Shown piece after piece: positions 31,001 through 46,700 of a DNA stretch of 64,000 nt. Each line of letters starts with the position of its first letter. The first letter of the stretch is position 1. Both the position numbers and the translations under genes were made by a program. The notes under the pieces were generated by a model. It saw nothing but the letters and a program-made list of their open reading frames with translations. It did no database searches and was not told the DNA's origin. Source of the DNA: Apostichopus japonicus (Eukaryota > Echinodermata > Holothuroidea > Aspidochirotida > Stichopodidae); assembly GCF_037975245.1 (NCBI RefSeq), contig NC_092569.1, forward strand, positions 8,366,501-8,430,500, given 5' to 3'.

Positions 31001-32168
31001 TACCGTACATTCGATTGATCGGTACAGCACATTCGATTGATCGATACCGCACATTCGATTGATCGATACCGCACATTCGATTGATCGATACCGAACATTG
31101 GATTGATCGATACTGCTCATTCGATTTCTCGATAACGCACATCGATTAATCGATACCGCACATTCGAAAGATCGATACTGCGCTTTCGATATATCAGTAA
31201 CGCAGATTCGATTGATCGGTACCGCACATTCGATTGATCGGTACCGCACATTCGATTGATCGATAACGCACATTCGATTGATCGATACGGCACATTCGAT
31301 TGATCGGTACCGCACATTCGATCGATCGATACCGCACATTCGATTGATCGATACCTCACATTCGATTGATCGATACCGCGCGTTCGATTGATCGATACAG
31401 CACATTCGATTGATCGATACCGCACATTTGATTGATCGATACCGCACATTCGAATGATCGATACTGCGCTTTCGATTTATCAGTAACGCAGATTCGATTG
31501 CACGGTACGGCACATTCGATTGATCGATACTGCACATTCGATTGATCGATACCGTACATTGAATTGATCGGTACAGCACATTCTATTGATCGGTAACGCA
31601 CATTCGATTGATCGGTACGGCACATTCGATTGATCGATACTGCACATTCGATTGATCGATACCGTACATTGAATTGATCGGTACAGCACATTCGATTGAT
31701 CGATACCGCACATTCGATTGATCGATAACGCACATGCGATAGATCGATGTCGCGCATTCAATTAGTCGATAACGCACATCGATTGATCGACACCGCACAT
31801 TCGATTGGTCGATACTGCGCTTTCGATTGATCAGTACCGCAGATTCGATTGATCGGTACCGCACATTCGATTGATCGGTACCGCGAATTCAATTGATCGG
31901 TACCGCACATTCGATTGATCGTTAACGCACATTCGATTGATCGATACGGCACATTCGACTGATCGATACCGCACATTCGATTGATCGATACCGCACATTC
32001 GATTGATCGATACCGAACATTGGATAGATCGATACTGCACATTCGATTAGTCGATAACGCACATTCGATTGATCGATACCGCACATTCGATTGATCGGTA
32101 CCGCACATTCGATTGATCGGTACAGCACATTCGATTGATCGGTACGGCACATTCGATTGATCGATACT
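25017..32168 (+). repeat. 7.1-kb super-repeat, copy 2
   Basis: Direct tandem partner of 17908-25016, with the same internal 2,807-bp sub-duplication (26034-26315 recurs at 28841-29122). It differs from copy 1 by unit-sized indels and scattered single bases. A 282-bp marker run seen at 18925, 21732 and 24431 in copy 1 appears at 26034, 28841 and 31583 here. The copy ends near 32168, where the sequence switches to a pattern like that at 26.6 kb. Confidence 0.88.
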
Positions 32169-33840
32169 GCACATTCGATTGATCGATACCATACATTCGA
32201 TTGATCGGTACAGGACATTCGATTGATCGATACCGCACATTCGATTGATCGATAACGCACATTCGATAGATCGATGTCGCGCATTCCATTAGTCGATAAC
32301 GCACATCGATTGATCGATTCCGCACATTCGATTGATCGATACCGCACATTCGAGTGATCGATACCGCACATTCGATTGATCGATACCGAACATTGGATAG
32401 ATCGATACTGCACATTCGATTTTTCGATAAAGCACATCGATTAATCGATACCGCACATTCGAAAGATCGATACTGCGCTTTCGATATATCTGTAACGCAG
32501 ATTCGATTGATCGGTACCGCACATTCCATTGATCGGTACCGCGCATTCGATTGATCGGTACCGCACATTCGATTGATCGATAACGCACATTCGATTGATC
32601 GATACGGCACATTCGATTGATCGGTACTGCATATTCGATTAGTCGATAACGCACATCGATTGATCGATACCGCACATTCGATAGATCGATACTGCGCTTT
32701 CGATTTATCGGTACCACGCATTCGATTGATCGGTACCGCACATTCGACTGATCGGTACCGCACATTCGATTGATCGATACCGTACATTCGATTGATCGGT
32801 ACCGCATATTAAATTGATCGATACCGCACATTCGATTGATCGATAACGCACATTCGATTGATCGGTACCGCACATTCGATTGATCGATACTGCGCTATCG
32901 ATTTATCGGTAACGCACATTCGATTGATCGGTACCGCACATTCGATTGATCTTAGCGCACATTCGAGTGATCGATACCGCACATTCGATTGATCGATACT
33001 GCACATTCGATAGATCGATACTGCACATTCGATTAGTCGATAACGCACATCGATTGATCGATACCGCACATTCGATTGATCGATACCGCACATTCGATTG
33101 ATCGGTACAGCACATTCGATTGATCGGAAACGCACATTCGATTGATCGGTACGGCACAATCGATTGATCGATACTGCACATTCGATTGATCGACACCGCA
33201 CATTCGATTGGTCGATACTGCGCTTTCGATTGATCAGTACCGCAGATTCGATTGATCGGTACCGCACATTCGATTGATCGGTACCGCGAATTCAATTGAT
33301 CGGTACCGCACATTCGATTGATCGTTAACGCACATTCGATTGATCGATACGGCACATTCGACTGATCGATACCGCACATTCGATTGATCGATACCGCACA
33401 TTCGATTGATCGATACCGAACATTGGATAGATCGATACTGCACATTCGATTAGTCGATAACGCACATTCGATTGATCGATACCGCACATTCGATTGATCG
33501 GTACCGCACATTCGATTGATCGGTACAGCACATTCGATTGATCGGTACGGCACATTCGATTGATCGATACTGCACATTCGATTGATCGATACCATACATT
33601 CGATTGATCGGTACAGGACATTCGATTGATCGATACCGCACATTCGATTGATCGATAACGCACATTCGATAGATCGATGTCGCGCATTCCATTAGTCGAT
33701 AACGCACATCGATTGATCGATTCCGCACATTCGATTGATCGATACCGCACATTCGAGTGATCGATACCGCACATTCGATTGATCGATACCGAACATTGGA
33801 TAGATCGATACTGCACATTCGATTTTTCGATAAAGCACAT
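31922..33840 (+). repeat. Tandem higher-order block, offset 1,403 bp
   Basis: The run of units at 31922-32437 recurs at 33325-33840, and 31831-32040 recurs at 33234-33443, both at an offset of 1,403 bp. The left boundary of the second copy is near 33193, where GACACCGCACATTCGATTGG replaces the pattern of the previous block. This is a partial third pass of the super-repeat after the two 7.1-kb copies. Confidence 0.75.
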
Positions 33841-36800
33841 CGATTAATCGATACCGCACATTCGAAAAATCGATACTGCGCTTTCGATATATCTGTAACG
33901 CAGATTCGATTGATCGGTACCGCACATTCCATTGATCGGTACCGCGCATTCGATTGATCGGTACCGCACATTCGATTGATCGGTACAGCACATTCGATTG
34001 ATCGGAAACGCAGATTCCATTGATCGGTACCACACATTCGATTGATCGGTACCGCGCATTCGATTGATCGGTACGGCACATTCGATTGATCGATACTGCA
34101 CATTCGATTGATCGATACCGTACATTCGATTGATCGGTACAGCACATTCGATTGATCGATACCGCACATTCGATTGATCGATACCGCACATTCGATTGAT
34201 CGATACCGAACATTGGATTGATCGATACCGCGCTTTCGATTGATCGGTAAAGCACATTCGATTGATCGGTAACGCACATTCGATTGATCGGTACGGCACA
34301 TTCGATTGATCGATACTGCACATTCGATTGATCGATACCGTACATTCGATTGATCGGTACAGCACATTCGATTGATCGATACCGCACATTCGATTGATCG
34401 ATAACGCACATTCGATAGATCGATGTCGCGCATTCAATTGATCGATACCGTACATTCGATTGATCGGTACAGCACATTCGATTGATCGATACCGCACATT
34501 CGATTGATCGATACCGCACATTCGATTGATCGATACCGAACATTGGATTGATCGATACTGCTCATTCGATTTCTCGATAACGCACATCGATTAATCGATA
34601 CCGCACATTCGAAAGATCGATACTGCGCTTTCGATATATCAGTAACGCAGATTCGATTGATCGGTACCGCACATTCGATTGATCGGTACCGCACATTCGA
34701 TTGATCGATAACGCACATTCGATTGATCGATACGGCACATTCGATTGATCGGTACCGCACATTCGATCGATCGATACCGCACATTCGATTGATCGATACC
34801 TCACATTCGATTGATCGATACCGCGCGTTCGATTGATCGATACAGCACATTCGATTGATCGATACCGCACATTTGATTGATCGATAACTCACATTCGATT
34901 GATCGATGCTGCACTTTCGATTGATCGATATCGCACATTCGATTGATCGATAACGCACATTCGATTGATCGGTAACACACATTCGATTGATCGGTACCGC
35001 ACATTCGATTTTCGGTATCTCATTCGATTGATTGATACCGCTCATTCAATTGATCGATAACGCACATCGATTGATCGGTACCGCACATTCGATTGATCGA
35101 TACTGCGCTATCGATTTATCGGTACCGCACATTCGATTGATCGGTACCGCACATTCGATTGATCGGTACCGCACATTCGATTGATCGATACTGCGCTTTC
35201 GATTGATCGGTACCGCACATTCGATTAAACGGTACCGCACATTCGATTGATCGATACCGTACATTCGATTGATCGGTAACGCACATTCGATTGATCGATA
35301 CCGCACATTCGATTGATCGATACCGCACATTCGATTGATCGGTACAGCACATTTGATTGATCGATAACGCAAATTCGATTGATCGATGCTGCACTTTCGA
35401 TTGATCGATATCGCACATTCGATTGATCGATAACGCACATTCGATTGATCGGTAACACACATTCGATTGATCGGTACCGCACATTCGATTTTCGGTATCT
35501 CATTCGATTGATTGATACCGCTCATTCGATTAGTCGATAACGCACATCGATTGATCGATACCGCACATTCGATTGATCGATAATGCTCTTTCGATTTATC
35601 GGTACCACGCATTCGATTGATCGATGCTGCACTTTCGATTGATCGATACCGCACATTCGATTGATCGATAACGCACTTTTGATTGATCGGTAACACACAT
35701 TCGATTGATCGGTACGGCACATTCGAATTTCGGTATCACATTCGATTGATAGGAACCGCACATTCTATTGTTCGGTACGGCACATTCGATTTTCGGTATC
35801 ACATTCGATTGATCGATAACGCACATTCGATTGATCGATACCGCGCGTTCGATTGATCGATACAGCACATTCGATTGATCGATACCGCAAATTCGATTGA
35901 TCGGTACCGCACATTTGATTGATCGATAACGCAAATTCGATTGATCGATGCTGCACTTTCGATTGATCGATATCGCACATTCGATTGATCGATAACGCAC
36001 ATTCGATTGATCGGTAACACACATTCGATTGATCGGTACCGCACATTCGATTTTCGGTATCTCATTCGATTGATTGATACCGCTCATTCAATTGATCGAT
36101 AACGCACATCGATTGATCGGTACCGCACATTCGATTGATCGATACTGCGCTATCGATTTATCGGTACCGCACATTCGATTGATCGGTACCGCACATTCGA
36201 TTGATCGGTACCGCACATTCGATTGATCGGTACCGTACATTCCATTGATCGGTAACGCACATTCGATTGATCGATACCGCACATTCGATTGATCGGTACG
36301 GCACATTCGATTGACAAATACCGCACATTCGATAGATTGATACTGCGCATTCGATTAGTCGATAACGCACATCGATTGATCGATACCGCACATTCGATTG
36401 ATCGATACTGCGCTTTCGATTTATCGGTACCACGCATTTGATTGATCGGTACCGCACATTCGACTGATCGGTACCGCACATTCGACTGATCGATACCGCG
36501 CATTCGATTGATCGGTACCGCACATTCGATTGATCGATACCGCATATTCGATTGATCGATAACGCACTTTTGATTGATCGGTAACACACATTCGATTGAT
36601 CGGTACGGCACATTCGATTTTCGGTATCACATTCGATTGATCGGAACCGCACATTCTATTGATCGATACCGCACATTCGATTGATCGATACCGCACATTC
36701 GATTTATCGGTACCGCACATTAGATTGAACGATAACACACATTCGATTGATCGATGCTGCACTTTCGATTTATCTATACCGATCATTCCATTGATCGATA

Positions 36801-38436
36801 ACGCACATTCGATTGATCCATACCACACATTCGATTGATCGATACCGCACATTCGATTGAACGATAACACACATTCGATTGATCGATGCTGCACTTTCGA
36901 TTTATCTCTACCGATCATTCGATTGATCGATAACGCACATTCGATTGATCGATACCGCACATTCGATTGATCGGTACCGTACATTTTATTGATCGATACC
37001 GCGCTTTAGATTTATCAGTACCGCACATTCGATTGATCGGGACCGCACATTAGATTGATCGCTAACGCAGATTCGATTGATCGGTATTGCACATTCGATT
37101 GATCGATAAGGCACATTCGATTGATCGGTACCGCACATTCGATTGATCGATAAGGCACATTCGATTGATCGGTACCGCACATTCGATTGATCGGTACCGC
37201 ACATTCGATTGATCGGTACCGTATATTTTATTGATCGATACCGCGCTTTAGATTTATCAGTACCGCACATTCGATTGACCAATAACGCACATTCGATACA
37301 TCGGTACCGCACATTCGATTGATTGGTACCGCACTTTCAATTGATCGATACCGCACATACGATTGATCGATACCTAACATTCGATTGATCGATAACTTAC
37401 ATTCGATTGATCAATACTGCGCTTTCGATTTATCGGTATAGCCCATTTGATTTAACTGCATTGTACATTCGATTGATCGGTACCGCACATTCGATTGATC
37501 GATACCGCACATTTGATTAATCGGTACCGTACATTCGATTGATCGATACCGCACATTTGATTTATCGGTACTGCACATTCGATTGATTGGTACCGCACAT
37601 TCGATTGATCGATACCGCACATTCGATTTATCGGTACTGCACATTCGATTGATCGGTACCGCACATTCGATTGATCGTAATGGCACTTTCGATTGATCGA
37701 TACCATACATTCGATTGATCGATACTGCACATTCGATTGATCAGTACCGCACATTAGATTGGACGGTACCGCACATCGATTGATCGATACCGCACATTCG
37801 ATTTATTGGTACTGCACATTCGATTGATCGGTACCGCACATTCGATTGATCGATACTGCACTTTCGATTTATCGGTACCACACATTCGATTGTTCGATAC
37901 CGAACATTCGATTGATCGGTATCGCACATTCAATTGATTGGTACGGCACATTCGATTTTCGGTACCGCACATTCGATTGATCGATACCGCACATTCGATT
38001 GATCGATACCGGACATTCGATAGATCGAAACTGCACATTCGATTGATCGATAACGCACATTCGATTGATCGGTACAGTACATTCGATTGATCAGTAACGC
38101 ATATTCGATTGATCGATACTGCACATTCTATTGATCGATAACCCACATTCGAAAGATCGATACCGCACTTTCGATTGATCGGTACCGCACTTTCGAAAGA
38201 TCGATACCGCACATTCGATTGATCGATACCGCACATTCGATTGATCGGTACCGCAAAATCGATTGATCGATTCCGCACATTCGAAAGATCGATACCGCAC
38301 ATTAATTGATCGGTACTGTAATTGGATTGATCGGTAACGCATATTCGATTGATCGGTACCGCACATTCGATTGATTGGTAACGCACATTCGATTGATCGA
38401 TACTGCACATTCGATTGATCGGTACAGCACATTAGA

Positions 38437-41400
38437 TTAAACGGTAACGCCCTTTGGATTAATCGATACCGCACATTCGATTGATCGATACCGCACTTTC
38501 GATTGATCGGTAACGCACATTCCATTGATCGATATCGCACATTCGAATGATCGATACGGCACATTCGACTGATCGACACCAACCAATCGATTGATCAATA
38601 CTGTACTTTCGATTGATCGGTACCGCACATTCGATTGATCGATACCGCACATTCGATAGATCGAAACTGCACATTCGATTGATCGATAACGCACATTCGA
38701 TTGATCGGTACAGTAAATTCGATTGATCAGTAACGCATATTCGATTGATCGATACCGCATATTCTATTGATCGATAACCCACATTCGAAAGATCGATACC
38801 GCACATTCGATTGATCGATACCGCACTTTCGATTGATCGGTAACGCCCTTTGGATTAATCGATATCGCACATTCGAATAATCGATACCGCACATTCGACT
38901 GATCGATACCGCCCAATCGATTGATCGATACTGTACTTTCGATTTATCGGTACCGCACATTCGATTGATCAGTACGGCACATTCGATTGATCGGTACCGC
39001 ACATTCGATTGATCAGTATCACACATTCGATTGATCGGAACCGCACATTCCATTGATCGGTAACGCACATTCGATTGATCGTTAACGCACATTCGATTAA
39101 TCCATACCGCACATTTGATTGATCGGTACCGCGCATTGGATTGATCGACAACGCACATTCGATTTATCGGTAACGGACATTCGATTGATCGATAACCCAC
39201 ATTCGAAAGATCGATACCGCACATTCGATTGATCGGTACTGTACATTCGATTGATCGGTAACGCACATTCTATTGATCGGTACCGCACATTCCATTGATC
39301 GGTAACGCACATTCGATTGATCGATACCATACATTCGATTGTTCGATACTGCACTTTCGATTGATAGGTACCACACATTCGATTGATCGGTAACGCACAT
39401 TCGATTGATCGATAACGCACATTCGAATGATCGATACCTCACAATCGATTGATCGGTACCGCATATCGATTGATCGGTAACGCACATACGATTGATCGAT
39501 ATCGCACATTCGAATGATCAATACGGCACATTCGACTGATCGATACCGCACATTCGATTGATCGGTAACGCACATTCGATTGATCGGTACCACCCATTCG
39601 ATTGATCGGTACCGCATATTCGATTGATCGATACCGCACATTCGATTGATCGATACCGCAAAATCGATTGATCGATACCGCACTTTCGTAAGATCAATAC
39701 CGCACATTCGATTGATCGGTACTGTAATTCGATTGATCGGTAACGCACATTCGATTGATCGGTACTGCACATTCGATTGATCGGTAACGCCCTTTGGATT
39801 AATCGATACCGCACATTCGATTGATCGATACCGCACATTCGATTGATCGGTAACGCACATTCGATTGATCGATATCGCACATTCGAATGATCGATACGGC
39901 ACATTCGACTGATCGATACCGCTCAATCGATTGATCGATACTGCACTTTCGATTTATCGGTACCGCACATTCGATTGATCGGTACCGCACATTCGATTGA
40001 TCGTTAACGCACATTCGATTGATCGATACCGCACATACGATTGATCGGTACCTAACATTCGATTGATCGGAACTGCATATTCGATTGATCGGTACCGCAC
40101 ATTCGTAAGATCAATACCGCACATTCGATTGATCGGTACTGTAATTCGATTGATCGGTAACGCACATTCGATTGATCGATACTGCACATTCGATTGATCG
40201 GTAACGCCCTTTGGATTAATCGATACCGCACATTCGATTGATCGATACCGCACATTCGATTGATCGGTAACGCACATTCGATTGATCGATATCGCACATT
40301 CGAATGATCGATACGTCACATTCGACTGATCGATACCATACATTCGATTGTTCGATACTGCACTTTCGATTGATCGGTACCACACATTCGATTGATCGGT
40401 AACGCACATTCGATTGATCGATAACGCACATTCGAATGATCGGTACCGCAAATTCGGTTGACAAATACCGTACATTCGATTGATCGATACTGCACATTCG
40501 ATTGATTGGTAACGCACATTCGATTGATCGATACTGCACATTCGATTGATCGGTACAGCACATTAGATTAAACGGTAACGCCCTTTGGATTAATCGATAC
40601 CGCACATTCGATTGATCGATACCGCACTTTCGATTGATCGGTAACGCACATTCCATTGATCGATATCGCACATTCGAATGATCGATACGGCACATTCGAC
40701 TGATCGACACCAACCAATCGATTGATCAATACTGTACTTTCGATTGATCGGTACCGCACATTCGATTGATCGATACCGCACATTCGATAGATCGAAACTG
40801 CACATTCGATTGATCGATAACGCACATTCGATTGATCGGTACAGTAAATTCGATTGATCAGTAACGCATATTCGATTGATCGATACCGCACATTCTATTG
40901 ATCGATAACCCACATTCGAAAGATCGATACCGCACATTCGATTGATCGATACCGCACTTTCGATTGATCGGTAACGCCCTTTGGATTAATCGATATCGCA
41001 CATTCGAATAATCGATACCGCACATTCGACTGATCGATACCGCCCAATCGATTGATCGATACTGTACTTTCGATTTATCGGTACCGCACATTCGATTGAT
41101 CAGTACGGCACATTCGATTGATCGGTACCGCACATTCGATTGATCAGTATCACACATTCGATTGATCGGTACCGCACAATCCATTGATCGGTAACGCACA
41201 TTCGATTGATCGTTAACGCACATTCGATTAATCCATACCGCACATTTGATTGATCGGTACCGCGCATTGGATTGATCGACAACGCACATTCGATTTATCG
41301 GTAACGGACATTCGATTGATCGATAACCCACATTCGAAAGATCGATACCGCACATTCGATTGATCGGTACTGTACATTCGATTGATCGGTAACGCACATT

Positions 41401-42540
41401 CTATTGATCGGTACCGCACATTCCATTGATCGGTAACGCACATTCGATTGATCGATACCATACATTCGATTGTTCGATACTGCACTTTCGATTGATCGGT
41501 ACCACACATTCGATTGATCGGTAACGCACATTCGATTGATCGATAACGCACATTCGAATGATCGATACCTCACAATCGATTGATCGGTACCGCATATCGA
41601 TTGATCGGTAACGCACATACGATTGATCGATATCGCACATTCGAATGATCAATACGGCACATTCGACTGATCGATACCGCACATTCGATTGATCGGTAAC
41701 GCACATTCGATTGATCGGTACCACCCATTCGATTGATCGGTACCGCATATTCGATTGATCGATACCGCACATTCGATTGATCGATACCGCAAAATCGATT
41801 GATCGATACCGCACTTTCGTAAGATCAATACCGCACATTCGATTGATCGGTACTGTAATTCGATTGATCGGTAACGCACATTCGATTAATCCATACCGCA
41901 CATTTGATTGATCGGTACCGCGCATTGGATTGATCGACAACGCACATTCGATTTATCGGTAACGGACATTCGATTGATCGATAACCCACATTCGAAAGAT
42001 CGATACCGCACATTCGATTGATCGGTACTGTACATTCGATTGATCGGTAACGCACATTCTATTGATCGGTACCGCACATTCCATTGATCGGTAACGCACA
42101 TTCGATTGATCGATACCATACATTCGATTGTTCGATACTGCACTTTCGATTGATCGGTACCACACATTCGATTGATCGGTAACGCACATTCGATTGATCG
42201 ATAACGCACATTCGAATGATCGATACCTCACAATCGATTGATCGGTACCGCATATCGATTGATCGGTAACGCACATACGATTGATCGATATCGCACATTC
42301 GAATGATCAATACGGCACATTCGACTGATCGATACCGCACATTCGATTGATCGGTAACGCACATTCGATTGATCGGTACCACCCATTCGATTGATCGGTA
42401 CCGCATATTCGATTGATCGATACCGCACATTCGATTGATCGATACCGCAAAATCGATTGATCGATACCGCACTTTCGTAAGATCAATACCGCACATTCGA
42501 TTGATCGGTACTGTAATTCGATTGATCGGTAACGCACATT
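38437..42540 (+). repeat. Higher-order repeats with 2,131-bp and 658-bp offsets
   Basis: Runs at 38437-38806, 38727-39266 and 39164-39487 recur 2,131 bp downstream (40568-40937, 40858-41397, 41295-41618). The last part (41295-41618 and 41570-41770) is repeated again 658 bp further on, at 41953-42276 and 42228-42428. Variant markers include CATTCGTAAGATCAATACC and GCCCTTTGGATTAATCG. Confidence 0.82.
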
Positions 42541-43710
42541 CGATTGATCGATACTGCACATTCGATTGATCGGTAACGCCCTTTGGATTAATCGATACCG
42601 CACATTCGATTGATCGATACCGCACATTCGATTGATCGGTACCGCACATTCGATTGATCGGTAACGCACATTCGATTGATCGGTACCACCCATTCGATTG
42701 ATCGGTACCGCATATTCGATTGATCGATACCGCACATACGATTGATCGGTACCTAACATTCGATTGATCGGAACTGCACATTCGATTGATCGGTAACGCA
42801 CATTCTATTGATCGGTACCGCACATTCCATTGATCGGTAACGCACATTCGATTGATCGATACCGCACATTTGATTGATCGGTACCGCACATTCGATTGAC
42901 CGGTACCGCACATTCGATTGATTGGTATCGCACATTCGATTGATTGGTACAGCACATTCGATTTTCGGTACTGCACATTCGATTGATCGACACCCCACAT
43001 TCGATTGATCGATACCGTACATTCGATAGATCGATATTGCACATTCGATTGATCGATAACGCACATTCGGTTGATCGTTACAGTACATTCGATTGATCAG
43101 TAACGCATATTCGATTGATCGATACCTCACATTCGATTGATTGATACCGTACATTCGATTGATCGATACTGCACATTCGATTGATCGATAACGCACATTC
43201 GGTTGAACGGTAAAGTACATTCGATTGATCAGTAACGCATATTCGATTGATCGATACCGCACATTCGATTGATCGATAACCCACATTCGAAAGATCGATA
43301 CCGCACATTCGATTGATCGGTACTGTACATTCGATTGATCGGTAACGCACATTCGATTGATCGATACCATACATTCGATTGATCGATACTGCACATTCGA
43401 TTTATCGGTACCGCACATTCGATTGATCGATACCGCGCATTCGAATGATCGATACGGCACATTCGACTGATCGATATCGCCCAATCGATTGATCGGTACT
43501 GTACTTTCGATTTATCGGTACCGCACATTCGATTGATCAGTACGGCACATTCGATTGATCGGTACAGCATATTCGATTGATCGGTACCGCACATTCGATT
43601 GATCGATACCGCACATTCGATTGATCGATACCGCACATACGATTGATCGGTACCTAACATTCGATTGATCGATAACGCACATTCGATTGATCAATACTGC
43701 GCTTTCGATT

Positions 43711-46700
43711 TATCGGTATAGCCCATTTGATTTAACTGCATTGCACATTCGATTTATCGGTATAGCCCATTTGATTTAACTGCATTGCACATTCGATTGA
43801 TCGGTACCGCACATTCGATTGATCGATACCGCACATTCGATTAATCGGTACCGTACATTCGATTGATCGATACCGCACATTCGATTCATCGGTACTGTAC
43901 TTTCGATTTATCGGTACCGCACATTCGATTGATCGATACCGCACATTCGATTGATCGATACCGCACATTCTATTTATCGGTACCGAACATTCGATTGATC
44001 GGTAACGCACAATCGATTGATCGTTACCACACATTCGATTGATCGGTACCACACTTCGATTAATCGGTACCGTACATTCGATTGATCGATACCGCACATT
44101 TGATTCATCGGTACTGTACTTTCGATTTATCGGTACCGCACATTCGATTGATCTATACCGCACATTCTATTTATCGGTACCGAACATTCGATTGATCGGT
44201 AACGCACGTTCGAGTTATCGGCACGGAACATTTAATTAATTTCATACCGCACATTCGTTTGATCGGTATCGCACAATCGATTGATCGTTACCACACATTC
44301 GATTGATCGGTACCACACTTCGATTGAGCGGTTCAGCACATTCGATCGATCGGTTCCGCAAATTCGATTGATTGGTACCGCACATTCGATTGATCGGTAA
44401 CGCACATTTTATTGATCGATACTAAACATTCGATTGATCGGTATCTTACATTCGATTGATCGGTATCGCACATTCGATTGATCGGTACCGTACATTCATT
44501 TGATCGGTACTGCTTATTTATTTGATCAATAGTGCTCATTCGATTGATCGGTACCCCACATTCGATTGGTAGGTACCGCACATTCGATTGATCGGTACCG
44601 CACATTCGATTGATCGGTCCCGCACATTCGATTGATCGCTATCGCACATTCTATTGATCCGTACTATACATTCGATTAATAGGTACCGTACATTCGATTG
44701 ATCGGTATCGCACATTCGATTAATCGGTACTGTACATTGGATTGATCGGTAACGCACATTCGATTGATCGTTAACGCACATTCGATTAATCCATACCGCA
44801 CATTTGATTGATCGGTACCGCACATTCGAATGATCAATACGGCACATTCGACTGATCGATACCGCACATTCGATTGATCGGTAACGCACATTCGATTGAT
44901 CGGTACCACCCATTCGATTGATCGGTACCGCATATTCGATTGATCGATACCGCACATTCGATTGATCGATACCGCAAAATCGATTGATCGATACCGCACT
45001 TTCGTAAGATCAATACCGCACATTCGATTGATCGGTACTGTAATTCGATTGATCGGTAACGCACATTCGATTGATCGATACTGCACATTCGATTGATCGG
45101 TAACGCCCTTTGGATTAATCGATACCGCACATTCGATTGATCGATACCGCACATTCGATTGATCGGTAACGCACATTCGATTGATCGATATCGCACATTC
45201 GAATGATCGACACGGCACATTCGACTGATCGATACCGCTCAATCGATTGATCGATACTGCACTTTCGATTTATCGGTACCGCACATTCGATTGATCGGTA
45301 CCGCACATTCGATTGATCGTTAACGCACATTCGATTGATCGATACCGCACATTCGATTGACCGGTACCGCACATTCGATTGATTGGTATCGCACATTCGA
45401 TTGATTGGTACGGCACATTCGATTTTCGGTACTGCACATTCGATTGATCGACACCGCACATTCGATTGATCGATACCGTACATTCGATAGATCGATATTG
45501 CACATTCGATTGATCGATAACGCACATTCGGTTGATCGTTACAGTACATTCGATTGATCAGTAACGCATATTCGATTGATCGATACCTCACATTCGATTG
45601 ATTGATACCGTACATTCGATTGATCGATACTGCACATTCGATTGATCGATAACGCACATTCGGTTGAACGGTAAAGTACATTCGATTGATCAGTAACGCA
45701 TATTCGATTGATCGATACCGCACATTCGATTGATCGATAACCCACATTCGAAAGATCGATACCGCACATTCGATTGATCGGTACTGTACATTCGATTGAT
45801 CGGTAACGCACATTCGATTGATCGATACCATACATTCGATTGATCGATACTGCACATTCGATTTATCGGTACCGCACATTCGATTGATCGATACCGCGCA
45901 TTCGAATGATCGATACGGCACATTCGAATGATCGATATCGCCCATTCGATTGATCGGTACTGTACTTTCGATTTATCGGTACCGCACATTCGATTGATCA
46001 GTACGGCACATTCGATTGATCGGTACAGCATATTCGATTGATCGGTACCGCACATTCGATTGATCGATACCGCACATTCGATTGATCGATACCGCACATA
46101 CGATTGATCGGTACCTAACATTCGATTGATCGATAACGCACATTCGATTGATCGGTACCTAACATTCGATTGATCGATAACGCACATTCGATTGATCAAT
46201 ACTGCGCTTTCGATTTATCGGTATAGCCCATTTGATTTAACTGCATTGCACATTCGATTTATCGGTATAGCCCATTTGATTTGATTTAACTGCATTGCAC
46301 ATTCGATTTATCGGTATAGCCCATTTGATTTAACTGCATTGCACATTCGATTGATCGGTACCGCACATTCGATTGATCGATACCGCACATTCGATTAATC
46401 GGTACCGTACATTCGATTGATCGATACCGCACATTTGATTCATCGGTACTGTACTTTCGATTTATCGGTACCGCACATTCGATTGATCGATACCGCACAT
46501 TCGATTGATCGATACCGCACATTCTATTTATCGGTACCGAACATTCGATTGATCGGTAACGCACAATCGATTGATCGTTACCACACATTCGATTGATCGG
46601 TACCACACTTCGATTAATCGGTACCGTACATTCGATTGATCGATACCGCACATTTGATTCATCGGTACTGTACTTTCGATTTATCGGTACCGCACATTCG

